Translations under genes and position numbers: made by a program
Shown: positions 1 to 6,563 of the stretch, piece by piece
How positions within the stretch are numbered: the first letter of the stretch is position 1
How the letters are laid out: every line of letters begins with the position of its first letter
Notes under the pieces: generated by a model
Seen by the model: the letters and a program-made list of their open reading frames with translations, nothing else
Databases searched by the model: none
Told to the model about the DNA's origin: nothing
From: an uncultured Eggerthellaceae bacterium
GTDB lineage: Bacteria > Actinomycetota > Coriobacteriia > Coriobacteriales > Eggerthellaceae
Direction: 5' to 3'
Length of the DNA: 9,037 nt
Assembly (NCBI GenBank): GCA_946626265.1
Contig: CAMOUE010000081.1
Coordinates: 1 to 9,037, forward strand

Positions 1-869
1 TCGCGAGCCGTTACAACAGCGCATGCACGAAGGGCAATGCGCATGCGCTTTCCGATGCGCTCGGCATTGAGCTGAGGGTCGGTTCCATCGAGAAGCTCGT
101 CGAAGCGACCGGCGCGACGGTCGAGGAGTACGGGTATCCGCGCAAGTCGATGTCGGGCCTTGTCGAGGAGAACGTGCAGGCGCGCCTCCGCGGTCACCTC
201 TTGTCGACGTTCGCCGCGCTCGAGGGCGGCGTCGTTGCGAACAACGGAAACAGGGTGGAGTCGGCGCTTGGCTACGCCACGCTTTACGGCGATGCGATCG
301 GCGCATTGGCCCCTATCGCCGATTTGACGAAAGTGCAGCTATTCGATTTGTCACGAGATATAAACCGCGTGTACGGCAAGGAGGTCATCCCCGCAAACCT
401 CATCCCGGAGATGGACGAAACGGGTCTGACGTGGGATGTGGCACCGTCGGCGGAGCTGGCCGACGGTCAGCTCGATCCCATGAAGTGGTGTTACCACGAT
501 TGGCTCGTCGGCTGTTTGCTCGACGGGTACCGCGATGCGCGCGGCTACGACGGAACGCACGAGAGCCTCTACGACGTCGCCTGCTCGGTCCTGGAAAGCT
601 ACGCGCAAGACCGCCTCGAAGGTGCGTGCATGGCGAAATGGGTCGACTATTACGGTCTCGGTGATCCGCAGGCCTTCGTGGACGACCTGGAATGGGTTCT
701 GAAATCGTGTTGCAATGCCAGCTTCAAGCGGATGCAATCCCCGCCGGGCATCAGGGTGGCGAGCGTCGCCTCCGCGCGCGGGCGCGACGAGCGCCAGGGG
801 TCATGCGAGCCGAGCGAGCGTTACCTGGAACTACGCGAGATGGTTCTGTCGATGTCCTCCATAGGCTAG
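1..869 (+). CDS. nadE: NAD+ synthetase, C-terminal part (5' truncated by window)
   Basis: NadE catalyses the final step of NAD+ synthesis, ATP-dependent amidation of deamido-NAD+. The reading frame is open from base 3, so 288 C-terminal residues are visible. An SRYNS motif followed by a TKGNA stretch lies at the window edge. The family block VEENVQARLRGHLL, then LEGGVVANNGNRVESALGYATLYGD, is present (quoted here as pieces), followed by a KVQLFDL segment and a late KRMQSPPG motif. These are typical of the synthetase domain of NadE. The extended tail after the active-site block favours the large glutamine-dependent form of roughly 650 residues, whose N-terminal nitrilase-type glutaminase domain would lie upstream. 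The ATP-binding SGGxDS loop is also outside the window. The first ATG at 150 is internal, not the start. The TAG stop at 867-869 overlaps a possible -10 box for cysE. Identity is secure; the glutamine-dependent subtype is inferred. Confidence 0.93.
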   Translation, partial: ASRYNSACTKGNAHALSDALGIELRVGSIEKLVEATGATVEEYGYPRKSMSGLVEENVQARLRGHLLSTFAALEGGVVANNGNRVESALGYATLYGDAIGALAPIADLTKVQLFDLSRDINRVYGKEVIPANLIPEMDETGLTWDVAPSAELADGQLDPMKWCYHDWLVGCLLDGYRDARGYDGTHESLYDVACSVLESYAQDRLEGACMAKWVDYYGLGDPQAFVDDLEWVLKSCCNASFKRMQSPPGIRVASVASARGRDERQGSCEPSERYLELREMVLSMSSIG

Positions 870-872
870 AAT
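867..872 (+). promoter_or_regulatory. Possible -10 box (TAGAAT) upstream of cysE
   Basis: TAGAAT lies 42 nt before the cysE ATG and overlaps the nadE stop codon. No good -35 hexamer is found at the expected spacing (TTCTGT at 844-849 matches only its first two bases). It could give cysE its own transcript, but cotranscription with nadE across the 45-nt gap is equally possible, and no terminator is seen in that gap. Confidence 0.3.
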
Positions 873-914
873 AGCCAAAGCGCGGAAAACTACTAGGATT
901 ACGAGAGGCCTGCC

Positions 915-1850
915 ATGAAGAAATGCGACCTGCACGACGTCATCGACGCGATTCGGGAGAACTACGAGGAATCGGATGAGATTTTCTTCACCGATCCGTC
1001 GAGGCGTATGCCCAACCGCAATGTCGTAATCGACATCCTGAAGGACATGCGCAACATCATGTTCCCCGGATACTTCACCGACGGCGCCCAGTCAACTCCC
1101 GATGCGAGCTATTTCGTGGGGAACACGGTCCTGCGGGTCGAGTACAAGCTCACGGGACAGGTTCGCGAGGCGTTGCATTTCCGCGACGGCGCGACGATGA
1201 CCTCCGACGAGATCGAGGAACGGGCTCAGGGCATTTGCAGCGCCATGCTGTGCAAGTTGCCGGCGATTCAGAAGATGCTCTACAAGGACATCCAGGCCGC
1301 GTTCGACGGCGATCCGGCCGCGCAGTCGAAGGAGGAGATCATCTACTCCTACCCTGGGTTCTTCGCAATATGGGTATACCGCATCGCACACGAGCTGTAC
1401 AAGCTCGACGTGCCGCTGATTCCACGCGTCATGACGGAGTACGCCCATAGCCGTACGGGCGTCGACATCAACGCAGGCGCCGAAATCGGCGAGTACTTCT
1501 TCATCGACCATGCCACTGGCGTCGTCATCGGCGAGACGACGGTCATAGGAAACCATGTGAAGATCTATCAGGGCGTCACGCTCGGCGCCCTGTCGACGCG
1601 TGGAGGGCAGCGCCTGGCGGGCGTGCATCGCCATCCGACGATCGAGGACAACGTGACCATTTACGCGAACGCCTGCGTCCTCGGGGGCGAGACGGTCGTG
1701 GGAGAGGGTTCCATCATCGCAGGCAGCGCATTCCTTACCGAGTCCGTTCCCGCAGGCAGCCGCGTGTCGCTCAAGAACCAGGAAGTGAATGTCCGCGTCG
1801 TCGACAACCGTCCGATCGATAAGACGAAGGCCAACGTGGAACTCGTTTAG
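915..1850 (+). CDS. cysE: Serine O-acetyltransferase, long (EpsC/SatA-like) form
   Basis: This 311-residue enzyme transfers acetyl from acetyl-CoA to L-serine, giving O-acetylserine, the carbon skeleton for cysteine synthesis. The N-terminal ~150 residues form the helical SAT domain. From about residue 180 the hexapeptide-repeat left-handed beta-helix begins (GVDINAGAEIG, then DHATGVVIGE, then VKIYQGVTLGAL). The catalytic pair is recognisable as D184 and H199, with the same 15-residue spacing as the Asp/His pair of the E. coli and Haemophilus enzymes. A GAGAGG Shine-Dalgarno at 903-908 supports the ATG at 915. The protein is about 40 residues longer than E. coli CysE, as in the long SATs of anaerobes. 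Its C-terminus is NVELV rather than the Ile that docks CysK in the classical cysteine synthase complex, so complex formation is uncertain. No cysK is visible. Confidence 0.95.
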   Translation: MKKCDLHDVIDAIRENYEESDEIFFTDPSRRMPNRNVVIDILKDMRNIMFPGYFTDGAQSTPDASYFVGNTVLRVEYKLTGQVREALHFRDGATMTSDEIEERAQGICSAMLCKLPAIQKMLYKDIQAAFDGDPAAQSKEEIIYSYPGFFAIWVYRIAHELYKLDVPLIPRVMTEYAHSRTGVDINAGAEIGEYFFIDHATGVVIGETTVIGNHVKIYQGVTLGALSTRGGQRLAGVHRHPTIEDNVTIYANACVLGGETVVGEGSIIAGSAFLTESVPAGSRVSLKNQEVNVRVVDNRPIDKTKANVELV

Positions 1851-1853
1851 GGA

Positions 1854-1877
1854 GATGCCCGGATCTTTCCGGGCATC
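1854..1877. terminator. Hairpin between convergent cysE and queD
   Basis: GATGCCCGGA (1854-1863), loop TCTT, TCCGGGCATC (1868-1877): a perfect 10-bp, GC-rich stem starting 3 bp after the cysE stop and 15 bp before the queD stop. There is no T-run on either side, so it is not a textbook intrinsic terminator. Its position between two converging genes makes a bidirectional termination or mRNA 3'-end role likely. Confidence 0.65.
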
Positions 1878-1892
1878 CAGAGCATCCTCGAG

Positions 1893-2312
1893 CTATTTGC
1901 GGTAGAACGACCGGTTGTTGGGCGTCTCGTCGACCTCGACCATAGACACGGGCAAACCTTGTTTCGTCAGGGTCTCGAATGCGTAACGGGCGAGGTTTTC
2001 CGCGGTCGTTCGGAACGGCAGGATCGTGAGCGAGAAGCCTTCGGATTCGAGGGCGGCGATCGTCTCCGGCTTGAGCGACCCCTCCTCGACGAGGAACGTA
2101 TGGTCGAGGCTGTCGGCGAAGTCCCGTACGGCTTTCTTGAACACGCCGAAGTCGAGAACCATGTCCTTCATGGTTCCCTCGGCTTGGAGGTCTTCCTGCT
2201 CGATTTCGACCACGATTCGCCATCTATGGCCGTGGAGATTCTCGCATTTGCCGTAATAATCAGTGAGGAAGTGGGCGGAGTCGAAAGCAGATTCCGTTCG
2301 CAGTCCGTACAT
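1893..2312 (-). CDS. queD: 6-carboxy-5,6,7,8-tetrahydropterin synthase (queuosine/preQ0 pathway)
   Basis: QueD converts 7,8-dihydroneopterin triphosphate to 6-carboxytetrahydropterin, the second step towards preQ0 and queuosine at tRNA position 34. The 139-residue product has the family hallmarks: zinc ligands H14, H27 and H29, catalytic C23 in a C-ENL-HGH motif (CxxxHGH spacing, typical of QueD), the MVLDFG block (D54), the LDH pair D70/H71, the TAEN motif (E105), and a late VDET (E129). I chose the ATG at 2312 because AGGAGG lies at 2319-2324, 6 nt upstream. The frame can be extended to a TTG at 2330, but that start would place the ribosome-binding site inside the gene. The start lies only 21 nt after the GH30 stop, so the two are probably cotranscribed. 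No queC or queE is visible. Confidence 0.93.
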   Translation of the reverse strand: MYGLRTESAFDSAHFLTDYYGKCENLHGHRWRIVVEIEQEDLQAEGTMKDMVLDFGVFKKAVRDFADSLDHTFLVEEGSLKPETIAALESEGFSLTILPFRTTAENLARYAFETLTKQGLPVSMVEVDETPNNRSFYRK

Positions 2313-2318
2313 GAAAAG

Positions 2319-2324
2319 CCTCCT
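2319..2324 (-). promoter_or_regulatory. Shine-Dalgarno that fixes the queD start
   Basis: AGGAGG on the minus strand, 6 nt before the ATG at 2312. It rules in favour of the 139-residue product over an 18-nt longer TTG-initiated one. Confidence 0.85.
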
Positions 2325-2333
2325 ATACAAGTG

Positions 2334-3674
2334 TCACCATGTGATGGTCATTATGGAGCGTGCCGGTGCGGTTGTCGGGTGGACTGTGTGGTCGTTCATG
2401 AAACCACCGTTAACATTTACGTTGAAATCGATGTCTCGTTCCGTTCTGTTCAACACGACGAGTGCGTGGGAGCCGTCTGGGTTGGCGAACGAAGTGGTCT
2501 CGAGGTCGGTCGTGTAGCGCGATGTGAGCATGCGCACGGCGCCGGGTTTGATGAAACGGCTGAAATGGCCGATGTAGTGGAAGGGGAGGCGCACGTTGAG
2601 CCTTTTAGCCTCCAGGTCGTACATCATGGGCGCATCGCAGTAGTTCTTGCGATGGTTCGGGCCTCCATGCGAGTCGAGAAGGATGTTCCAGTCAATTATG
2701 CCGTTGGCGCCGGCTTCGAGGTCTCCGATGATCTCGTGTGCGTAATGCTCTGCGTGGCGGAGTTCCCAATAGGGGTCTCCGTCCGAAAAGAAATCGCAAC
2801 CTTCGGTGAAGATGAGCTCGCGGTCTCCGGCGAGGAGGCTCGTGGCGGCAAGCGCTTCGAAATGATCGCCCGAGTACCAGTGGAAAGCGATGCCGTCGAT
2901 CGCGCGTGCGGCGGCGTCGTCGCGAAGGCATGCGGCCGTGCGGTCGAATACGTTTTCCTTGTTGTGGTCCCAGATGAGGATCTTCACGTCAGAGAGGCCG
3001 CATGCGTCGAGAGCGGGCCGGAGGTGCTCGCGAACGAACGCGGCTTCTTCACGGGCGGAGTACAGGCACGATTCCCATGTCTGAATCGCCTGGGCCTCGT
3101 TCTGAACGGTTATGCGGCCGATCCTCACCCCGAGCTTTCGGTATTCGAGCAGGAATCGGCTTATCATTTGCGCCCATGCGTCTGCCGACGAAGGGCGGAG
3201 GTGGCCGCCGTGGAGCATGGACCGGTTCGTTTTCGCCCAGGCGGGAGGGCTCCATGGCGAAGCGAGCAGTTCCAGCTCGGGATTGACCGAGAGGGCGTCT
3301 GCGACGAGCGGTATGACGTAGGCGAGGTCGTCGTCGATGGAGAACCCCTCGAGCTTGCCATCGCGTGAATCGTTCGGATAGGAGCGTGGCGCGAGTGAGA
3401 AGTCGCAGCTTTGGATTGCGAGCCTGCACAGAGAGTACCCGTTGAATTCGGGCGCGAAGCAGCGTTCGAGGAACTCGCGTCGGTCCGATTCGTCCATCTG
3501 CGCGAAGACGTAGCCGGATGCCTCGGTGAGCGCCGCGCCGAATCCGATGATGTGCTGGAACGTGATTTGCGGATACACCTTAATCAGGTCCATCTCCGCA
3601 TAACGAGGAAGCGGCTTTGCCGTCATGCTTTCGGGTTCGAAGAGCTTCGAACCGCATGTCAGGTACTTTCTCAT
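2334..3674 (-). CDS. GH30-family beta-glycosidase, predicted cytoplasmic
   Basis: This 446-residue protein belongs to glycoside hydrolase family 30 (glucosylceramidase-like, retaining, clan GH-A). The N-terminal strand has the family's FQHIIGFGAALTEASG motif (residues 39-54). Next come SPWSPPAWAKTN (139-150), the acid/base motif ITVQNEAQ with N192/E193, WESC (200-203), WDHNK (235-239), AFHWY (263-267), and the nucleophile motif IFTEGC with E291. The C-terminal ~80 residues fit the accessory beta-sandwich. There is no signal peptide or lipobox, so the substrate is presumably a small imported or diffusible beta-glycoside, not a polymer; this is inference. AGGAAA at 3682-3687 supports the ATG at 3674. 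It is the first gene of a two-gene unit with queD and diverges from thrH. The exact substrate (glucosyl, fucosyl, xylosyl or other) cannot be read from the sequence. Confidence 0.9.
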   Translation of the reverse strand: MRKYLTCGSKLFEPESMTAKPLPRYAEMDLIKVYPQITFQHIIGFGAALTEASGYVFAQMDESDRREFLERCFAPEFNGYSLCRLAIQSCDFSLAPRSYPNDSRDGKLEGFSIDDDLAYVIPLVADALSVNPELELLASPWSPPAWAKTNRSMLHGGHLRPSSADAWAQMISRFLLEYRKLGVRIGRITVQNEAQAIQTWESCLYSAREEAAFVREHLRPALDACGLSDVKILIWDHNKENVFDRTAACLRDDAAARAIDGIAFHWYSGDHFEALAATSLLAGDRELIFTEGCDFFSDGDPYWELRHAEHYAHEIIGDLEAGANGIIDWNILLDSHGGPNHRKNYCDAPMMYDLEAKRLNVRLPFHYIGHFSRFIKPGAVRMLTSRYTTDLETTSFANPDGSHALVVLNRTERDIDFNVNVNGGFMNDHTVHPTTAPARSIMTITW

Positions 3675-3713
3675 GCAGAACTTTCCTGGCTTGGGTTATC
3701 GATTGCGCCGCTT

Positions 3714-3719
3714 ATTGTA
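3714..3719 (-). promoter_or_regulatory. Possible -10 box (TACAAT) for GH30-queD
   Basis: TACAAT on the minus strand lies 39 nt before the GH30 ATG, giving a plausible short leader that contains the AGGAAA ribosome-binding site. No convincing -35 hexamer is seen. The same bases read on the plus strand (TATTGT at 3713-3718, with TTGGGT at 3691-3696 and 16-bp spacing) could serve the divergent thrH, so this 86-bp region may hold two overlapping promoters. Confidence 0.35.
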
Positions 3720-3760
3720 TCCTAACGTCGAGTACTGTTGTCGGGCCGTTAGGAGCGGAT

Positions 3761-4360
3761 ATGAACATCGTATGCTTGGACATGGAAGGCGTGCTCGTCC
3801 CCGAAATCTGGATTGCTTTTTCAGAGGCGAGCGGGATTCCCGAGCTCAAGAGGACGACTCGCGACGAGCCTGATTACGACAAGCTCATGAACTGGCGCTT
3901 GGACATCTTGCGGGAGCACGGCCTCGGGCTCCGCGAGATTCAGGACGTGATCGCGAGGATCGATCCCATGCCCGGAGCGAAGGAGTTTCTCGACGAACTC
4001 CGCTCCATGACGCAGGTCATCATCATCTCGGATACGTTCGAGCAATTCGCTCAACCGCTGATGCGCAAGCTCGGCTGGCCGACGTTGTTCTGCAACACGC
4101 TCGAAGTTGCCGACGATGGCGAGATAGTCGGTTTCCGCATGCGTTGCGAGAAATCGAAGCTGACGACGGTTCGCGGCCTTCAATCGATTGGCTACGAGAC
4201 GATTGCGGCAGGGGACAGTTTCAACGACCTGGCCATGATTCGGGCGTCCAAGGCGGGCTTCCTGTTCCGCAGCACCGAGTCGATTATCCAAGACAATCCG
4301 GACTTGTCTGCATTCGAGGAGTTCGACGACTTGCTCGGCGCCATAAAGGACGTGCTGTAA
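3761..4360 (+). CDS. thrH: ThrH-type HAD phosphatase / phosphoserine:homoserine phosphotransferase
   Basis: The 199-residue product closely resembles Pseudomonas ThrH (about 205 residues), a HAD-superfamily enzyme with phosphoserine phosphatase and phosphoserine:homoserine phosphotransferase activity. Motif I is CLDMEGVLVPEIWIAF, with nucleophile D7 and the second acidic residue E9 (DxEGV rather than the DxDGT common in HADs, as in ThrH). TTRDEPDYD (32-40) is shared with ThrH. Motif II is IISDTF (S90/D91), the motif III lysine lies at K131/K133, and motif IV is AAGDSFND (D152, D156). I chose the ATG at 3761 because AGGAG lies at 3751-3755 and the product then starts exactly like the family. 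The open frame extends upstream to 3617 only by running antisense into the GH30 5' end. It may supply the SerB step of serine synthesis if no classical serB exists. Confidence 0.9.
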   Translation: MNIVCLDMEGVLVPEIWIAFSEASGIPELKRTTRDEPDYDKLMNWRLDILREHGLGLREIQDVIARIDPMPGAKEFLDELRSMTQVIIISDTFEQFAQPLMRKLGWPTLFCNTLEVADDGEIVGFRMRCEKSKLTTVRGLQSIGYETIAAGDSFNDLAMIRASKAGFLFRSTESIIQDNPDLSAFEEFDDLLGAIKDVL

Positions 4361-4373
4361 TCCGATCGGGATT
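4359..4373 (+). terminator. Weak hairpin at the thrH stop
   Basis: AATCC, a five-base loop, then GGATT overlap and follow the thrH TAA, with CCCTTG after. The stem is only 5 bp and no T-run follows, so it is at best a weak terminator. The much larger fold starting at 4385 may be what actually ends the transcript. Confidence 0.25.
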
Positions 4374-4384
4374 CCCTTGCGTGT

Positions 4385-4567
4385 CGCCCTAGCGCTTCGC
4401 CCGGCGCCGTCGCACGGACGCCTTCGACTAACCGCTCCTCGCCTCAACGCGGCAGGCCCGCGAACTCGCCGCTTCGCGGCTCGAACAGCGCGGGCCTAAC
4501 CGCCGCGTTTCGACTCGTCGCAGTCTCAGAGCGTCCGCGCGACGGCGCCGGGCGGAACGCTAGGGCG
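4385..4567. repeat. 183-bp imperfect palindrome with nested inner stems
   Basis: The outer arms are 4385-4421 and 4531-4567, 37 bp each, matching at 34 of 37 positions (starting CGCCCTAGCG, ending CGCGGACGC in one arm and CACGGACGC in the other). Inside sits a second stem: AACGCGGC plus AGGCCCGCG (4446-4462) pairs with CGCGGGCCT (4489-4497) and GCCGCGTT (4502-4509), 17 bp with an AACC bulge. It is capped by GCCGC-TTC-GCGGC (4468-4480). The gap from 4361 to 4684 (324 bp) between convergent thrH and elp3 holds this element and no gene I can support. Transcribed either way it would fold into a long double-stranded hairpin. Candidates are a palindromic interspersed repeat or MITE-like element, a bidirectional terminator, or a structured RNA. 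No target-site duplication is obvious. Confidence 0.85.
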
Positions 4568-4684
4568 CGACTAGCCGCCATGTCTCGGGCGTCGGCTTCC
4601 ACGCTTGGTTGCCGCAAGGAGAATTGCTCTGTCATGACGGGCGAATCGTTCGCGCTTCTTCGCTACAAGCCGGGGCGAACGCAA

Positions 4685-6511
4685 TCAAAGAAGGGGTTTG
4701 CGCTGATAGAGGCCAGCATCCTTGAAATCTTGCCTTCGGTAGTAATCACGCGTTCCTATTGCGCTTATGACGTTGATGCTCGAATAGCCCGCATCGCGTG
4801 CGATTTCGCAGGCGCGTTCTATGAGGGCGCGTCCCAAGCCGTGGTGCTGGGCGGAGCTGCCTGACGAATCGATCTTCGTTGCGAAACCGTATACGTGCAC
4901 TTCCCTGATCATGGCTTGGCCTTCGTCGATGGGAAGTCCCCGATGCCTTGCAACAGCATCGACATGCGGCAGCGATAGACGAAGGAAACCGGCTATGCGC
5001 CCATCGGGCGTAACCCACTGGAGGAAGTGCTCAGTTGACGAGGTCGTGCCGTATTGGAATTCGTCGAGGACGAGCGTATCCAGGTCGATTTCGCCTGTCG
5101 AGATTTCGCGGAACCGAATCTCGTCGACGTTATCGCGCCTTGTTTCGAGATTCCGTTCGACCATCTGCCTCAAGTTGGTCTTCTTGTTCCCCACGAGGAT
5201 GTCCTTGGCCGAGATGTCCCGAATCATACGGGAAACCCGGGTATGCGGCGGAGTCGCGAGCATGTCTGCGCTCAACACGTCGATGAGCTCCTCTTCCGAA
5301 TACGGCCTCCACGATCCCTCGTTGAACCGGGAGACGAGCTTGGTTCCTGCCACGAGCGCACATGGGTAGAGCTTGACCTCGTCGGGGCGGTAAGCCGGAT
5401 CGGTGACGAACGTACGATAATCCCGCTTGTCGGATTCGGGCGTTGCGCCGAAAAGGTTCACCATGAAATGCGCGTGCGTCTTGAACCCGTACAGGCGACA
5501 AAGGTCGAATGCTTCGCGGATCCGGTCGCATGTGATCGTGCGTCCGTTCGCCTTGAGCAGCTCCTCATCTATGCTTTGAATGCCCATCTGGACCTTGGTG
5601 CATCCGAGCTTGCGCAATTCCTCGAGAGAATCGCACGTGATCGCATCGGGTCTCGTCTCCACGACCAGTCCAACGACGCGGTGCGCGCTCGTCTCATTTG
5701 CGCGATGAAGGGCGGCGAGCTCTTCGAATGATGCGCTCTGGAATGCCGAGACGGTCCTCCAAGCGTCGTCATCGAAGTACAGATCGTTGATGCACTGGTT
5801 GAACGTGCGTTTGTTCGAGTTGCCGCCAATCTCGTCTATCTGCGATTGCAGACGGCGCGTTCTCGACTCCAACGCTTCGGGATCGTTGTCGACGCCGGCT
5901 TCGACGTATGCCTCCACACGTTCGCGTACCGTCTCCACGCGTGCGGATTCGCTATCGTTCAAAGCGCGGAAGAGTTCGGCAACGAACCAGGTGCGATATG
6001 CGGCAGGGTAATCCGTCCACGTGCCACCGAGAACGATGAGCTCGATCTTGTCGGTCTCGTGTCCCATGTGGGAGAGCGTTCGCAATCGGGCAGCCGTCTG
6101 CAGGTACGGGTCGAAGAAGTTACGTTCGGCACGTTGACATGCAGGTTCATCGTGCAGGTAGCTTTTCGGCATGCGGATATCGCAAGGGCAGTAGATGCAG
6201 TCGTTCGAGCATGTCCACGGTTTTGTGATCACCGTGATGGTGGCAACTCCCGATGCCGTGCGCCTTGGTTTCATCTGGAGGGTTCTCACGATACGCGAGT
6301 CGAGTTCGTCGTCGATGGCGAGATCGTGCCACGCCCTCCCGTTTTCTTCACGAATGCGCAGGTAGTAGGGGAGGATGTTCTTCTTCGCGAATATGCGGCG
6401 CCCGTCGTGAGCGCGTTTGCTATGCCGGCGGATTATCTTGTCGAGCTCGGCGTGGCTCAACGACTCCTTAAGCCGGAGCGCGTTCGCTATGTCTTCGATG
6501 ACTTTTTGCAT
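4685..6511 (-). CDS. elp3: Elp3-family tRNA wobble-uridine carboxymethyl-type modification enzyme (radical SAM + GNAT)
   Basis: Elp3 uses acetyl-CoA and a radical-SAM 5'-deoxyadenosyl radical to install the cm5 group on U34 of tRNA. The 608-residue protein has the full architecture. The N-terminal helical/tRNA-binding part includes RRTASGVATITVITKPW. The radical SAM cluster is C101, C105 and C108 (CSNDCIYC, the CxxxCxxC spacing), followed by FFDPYLQTAARL and IELIVLGGTW (157-166). Then come VETRPDAIT (284-292) and GCTKVQMGIQS (303-313). A C-terminal GNAT domain (about 475-608) carries HHGLGRAL (556-563, acetyl-CoA phosphate binding) and the Elp3-typical AIGTRDYYRR (584-593). Length and order match stand-alone bacterial and archaeal Elp3. 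No Shine-Dalgarno precedes the ATG at 6511. Instead TAGAAT lies 6 nt upstream, suggesting a leaderless transcript. It is divergent from a Trm9-like methyltransferase, which would act on its product. Confidence 0.94.
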   Translation of the reverse strand: MQKVIEDIANALRLKESLSHAELDKIIRRHSKRAHDGRRIFAKKNILPYYLRIREENGRAWHDLAIDDELDSRIVRTLQMKPRRTASGVATITVITKPWTCSNDCIYCPCDIRMPKSYLHDEPACQRAERNFFDPYLQTAARLRTLSHMGHETDKIELIVLGGTWTDYPAAYRTWFVAELFRALNDSESARVETVRERVEAYVEAGVDNDPEALESRTRRLQSQIDEIGGNSNKRTFNQCINDLYFDDDAWRTVSAFQSASFEELAALHRANETSAHRVVGLVVETRPDAITCDSLEELRKLGCTKVQMGIQSIDEELLKANGRTITCDRIREAFDLCRLYGFKTHAHFMVNLFGATPESDKRDYRTFVTDPAYRPDEVKLYPCALVAGTKLVSRFNEGSWRPYSEEELIDVLSADMLATPPHTRVSRMIRDISAKDILVGNKKTNLRQMVERNLETRRDNVDEIRFREISTGEIDLDTLVLDEFQYGTTSSTEHFLQWVTPDGRIAGFLRLSLPHVDAVARHRGLPIDEGQAMIREVHVYGFATKIDSSGSSAQHHGLGRALIERACEIARDAGYSSINVISAIGTRDYYRRQDFKDAGLYQRKPLL

Positions 6512-6517
6512 GATGAC

Positions 6518-6523
6518 ATTCTA
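6518..6523 (-). promoter_or_regulatory. -10 box (TAGAAT) for leaderless elp3 mRNA
   Basis: TAGAAT on the minus strand is followed by 6 nt and then the ATG at 6511, which places the expected transcription start at or next to the A of the start codon. No ribosome-binding site is present in the usual window. This TANNNT-to-start spacing is the known signature of leaderless genes in actinobacteria. No clear -35 was found. Confidence 0.6.
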
Positions 6524-6551
6524 CCGTCAAACTCTTCTTGGATAGCGGCTT

Positions 6552-6557
6552 TACAAT
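6552..6557 (+). promoter_or_regulatory. -10 box (TACAAT) for leaderless methyltransferase mRNA
   Basis: TACAAT, then 6 nt (GGGTGC), then the ATG at 6564. This is the same geometry as the divergent elp3 promoter. No Shine-Dalgarno is present and no convincing -35 hexamer was found. The two -10 boxes lie 28 bp apart, back to back, inside a 52-bp intergenic region. Confidence 0.6.
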
Positions 6558-6563
6558 GGGTGC

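Noticed and set aside
2313..2330. TTG start at 2330 for queD
   Set aside because: It would place the AGGAGG ribosome-binding site inside the coding sequence; the ATG at 2312 gives the standard QueD N-terminus.
1959..3368. Long plus-strand open frame (about 469 codons) opposite queD and GH30
   Set aside because: It is antisense to two genes with intact catalytic motifs and has no family-like sequence; long antisense frames are common at this GC content.
3617..3760. Upstream extension of thrH to 3617
   Set aside because: The extra 48 codons overlap the GH30 5' end and promoter region in antisense and are absent from ThrH proteins; AGGAG at 3751-3755 supports 3761.
4374..4584. Insertion-sequence identity or target-site duplication around the palindrome
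   Set aside because: No direct repeat was found immediately outside the arms and no transposase fragment lies inside, so a mobile-element call is not supported.
4649..4682. CGTTCGC/GCGAACG pairing downstream of elp3 as a terminator
   Set aside because: Only 7 bp with a loop of about 20 nt and no T-run; too weak to list.
4580..4864. Small plus-strand ORF after the palindrome, with AAGGAG at 4615-4620 before an internal ATG at 4634
   Set aside because: The spacing from AAGGAG to the ATG is 13 nt, more than half of the frame runs antisense into elp3, and the product resembles no family I know.
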